From contig JACMNE010000128.1 of the NCBI GenBank assembly GCA_014378715.1, positions 1 through 61,404 on the forward strand: a stretch of 61,404 bases of DNA. The letters run 5' to 3'. The translations under genes and the position numbers were made by a program. This DNA comes from Microbacteriaceae bacterium. GTDB lineage: Bacteria > Actinomycetota > Actinomycetes > Actinomycetales > Microbacteriaceae. Below the pieces are notes generated by a model. The model did not search any database. It saw nothing but the letters and a program-made list of their open reading frames with translations, and was not told the DNA's origin. Each line of letters opens with the position of its first letter. The stretch's first letter is position 1. This document shows, in pieces, positions 61,212-61,404 of this stretch.

Positions 61212-61404
61212 TCAGTCGGTGACGTCATAGACGAGCGTCGCGAGCTGGCCCGCGAGGTCCCCTCCCCCCGACCACCCAGACGTCCTTCTCCGCGGCCAGG
61301 ATCGCCAGGAACGCGTCCGCGACACCTCCCGCCATGACACGCACATCGGGCCCGGTCGGAACAGGCAGCGACCGGCTGGTGAACACGTAGGTGGGGCGAT
61401 CGCC
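61212..61404 (-). pseudogene. Broken RibD/DHFR-family reductase gene (window edge)
   Basis: From the right edge a minus frame reads DRPTYVFTSRSLPVP, then VRVMAGGVADAFLAILAAEKDVWVVGG, the middle and NADPH loop of a DHFR/RibD-like reductase (KDVWVVGGGDLAGQ expected). At a G run near 61257-61269 the frame is lost. One base over restores DLAGQ and runs to ATLVYDVTD and a stop. The roughly 50 residues normally between are also missing. Frameshift plus deletion, or a sequencing slip plus deletion. Confidence 0.65.

Noticed and set aside
1..61404. CRISPR array, rRNA, integrase, transposase, phage genes
   Set aside because: None seen. The only repeat cluster (52973-53191) lacks regular spacers and any cas gene.

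Overview
The window is about 70% G+C by eye. Start codons are often GTG, genes are densely packed, and neighbours repeatedly overlap by 4 bases (ATGA, GTGA) or by TGATG. With mycothiol/F420-era actinobacterial families (deazaflavin-dependent oxidoreductase, DUF3097, DUF2017, DUF3054, DUF6412, YkoE) and a short Lys-rich protein that I recognise from Microbacteriaceae, this points to a chromosome segment of a Gram-positive actinobacterium, most likely family Microbacteriaceae. There is no phage, plasmid, rRNA or CRISPR signal.

Layout: 1-1605 holds a MarR regulator (cut by the window edge) and an MFS exporter. 1683-3897 holds orn, tRNA-His, and a tight clpS/DUF2017/zincin trio. 3902-9445 (minus) is a six-gene chain headed by a TPP riboswitch: an ECF transporter (ykoE, ykoD, ykoC) followed by a P-loop kinase, a sulfurtransferase and a flavin monooxygenase-like gene. 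9575-15920 is glgX-treY-treZ, which converts glycogen-type glucans to trehalose. 15917-24689 (minus) is a complete valine/isobutyrate catabolic operon (mmsA, acyl-CoA dehydrogenase, 3-hydroxyisobutyryl-CoA hydrolase, mmsB, enoyl-CoA hydratase). It continues into etfB, etfA and a membrane b-type cytochrome, so the substrate dehydrogenase, its electron carrier and a possible membrane electron acceptor lie in one unit.

24787-36301 holds dinB, an MpaB-type oxygenase, a secreted M23 peptidase, an aldo/keto reductase, YceI, DUF998, a two-gene PIG-L/methyltransferase plus acyl-CoA dehydrogenase unit with a possible glycosyltransferase remnant, a GNAT-hotdog thioesterase fusion, PspC, a quinone reductase and DUF3097. 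36373-43667 holds cspA, two fused gene remnants, a methyltransferase, a HAD phosphatase with a sugar transporter, a VOC protein, a zinc-finger FBP protein, DUF3054, a GerW-like protein and the 37-residue Lys-rich protein. 43941-50303 holds a MarR/DHA2 efflux pair and a molybdate system (HTH-TOBE regulator, modA, modB, modC). 50332-61404 holds a deazaflavin-dependent oxidoreductase, a serine hydrolase, an ArsB-type pseudogene, an intergenic repeat cluster, a YidC paralogue with DUF6412 and DUF3054, an ArsR/SRPBCC pair, a hydrolase, a quinone reductase, and a broken reductase gene at the right edge.

Across the window three patterns stand out: an octamer AGCGGATG that I counted at least 30 times on the two strands, often using codons otherwise avoided; a repeated TANNNT-N6-ATG arrangement that predicts leaderless mRNAs for at least seven genes; and four or five sites of gene decay by internal deletion. 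All coordinates and counts were made by reading, without alignment software.
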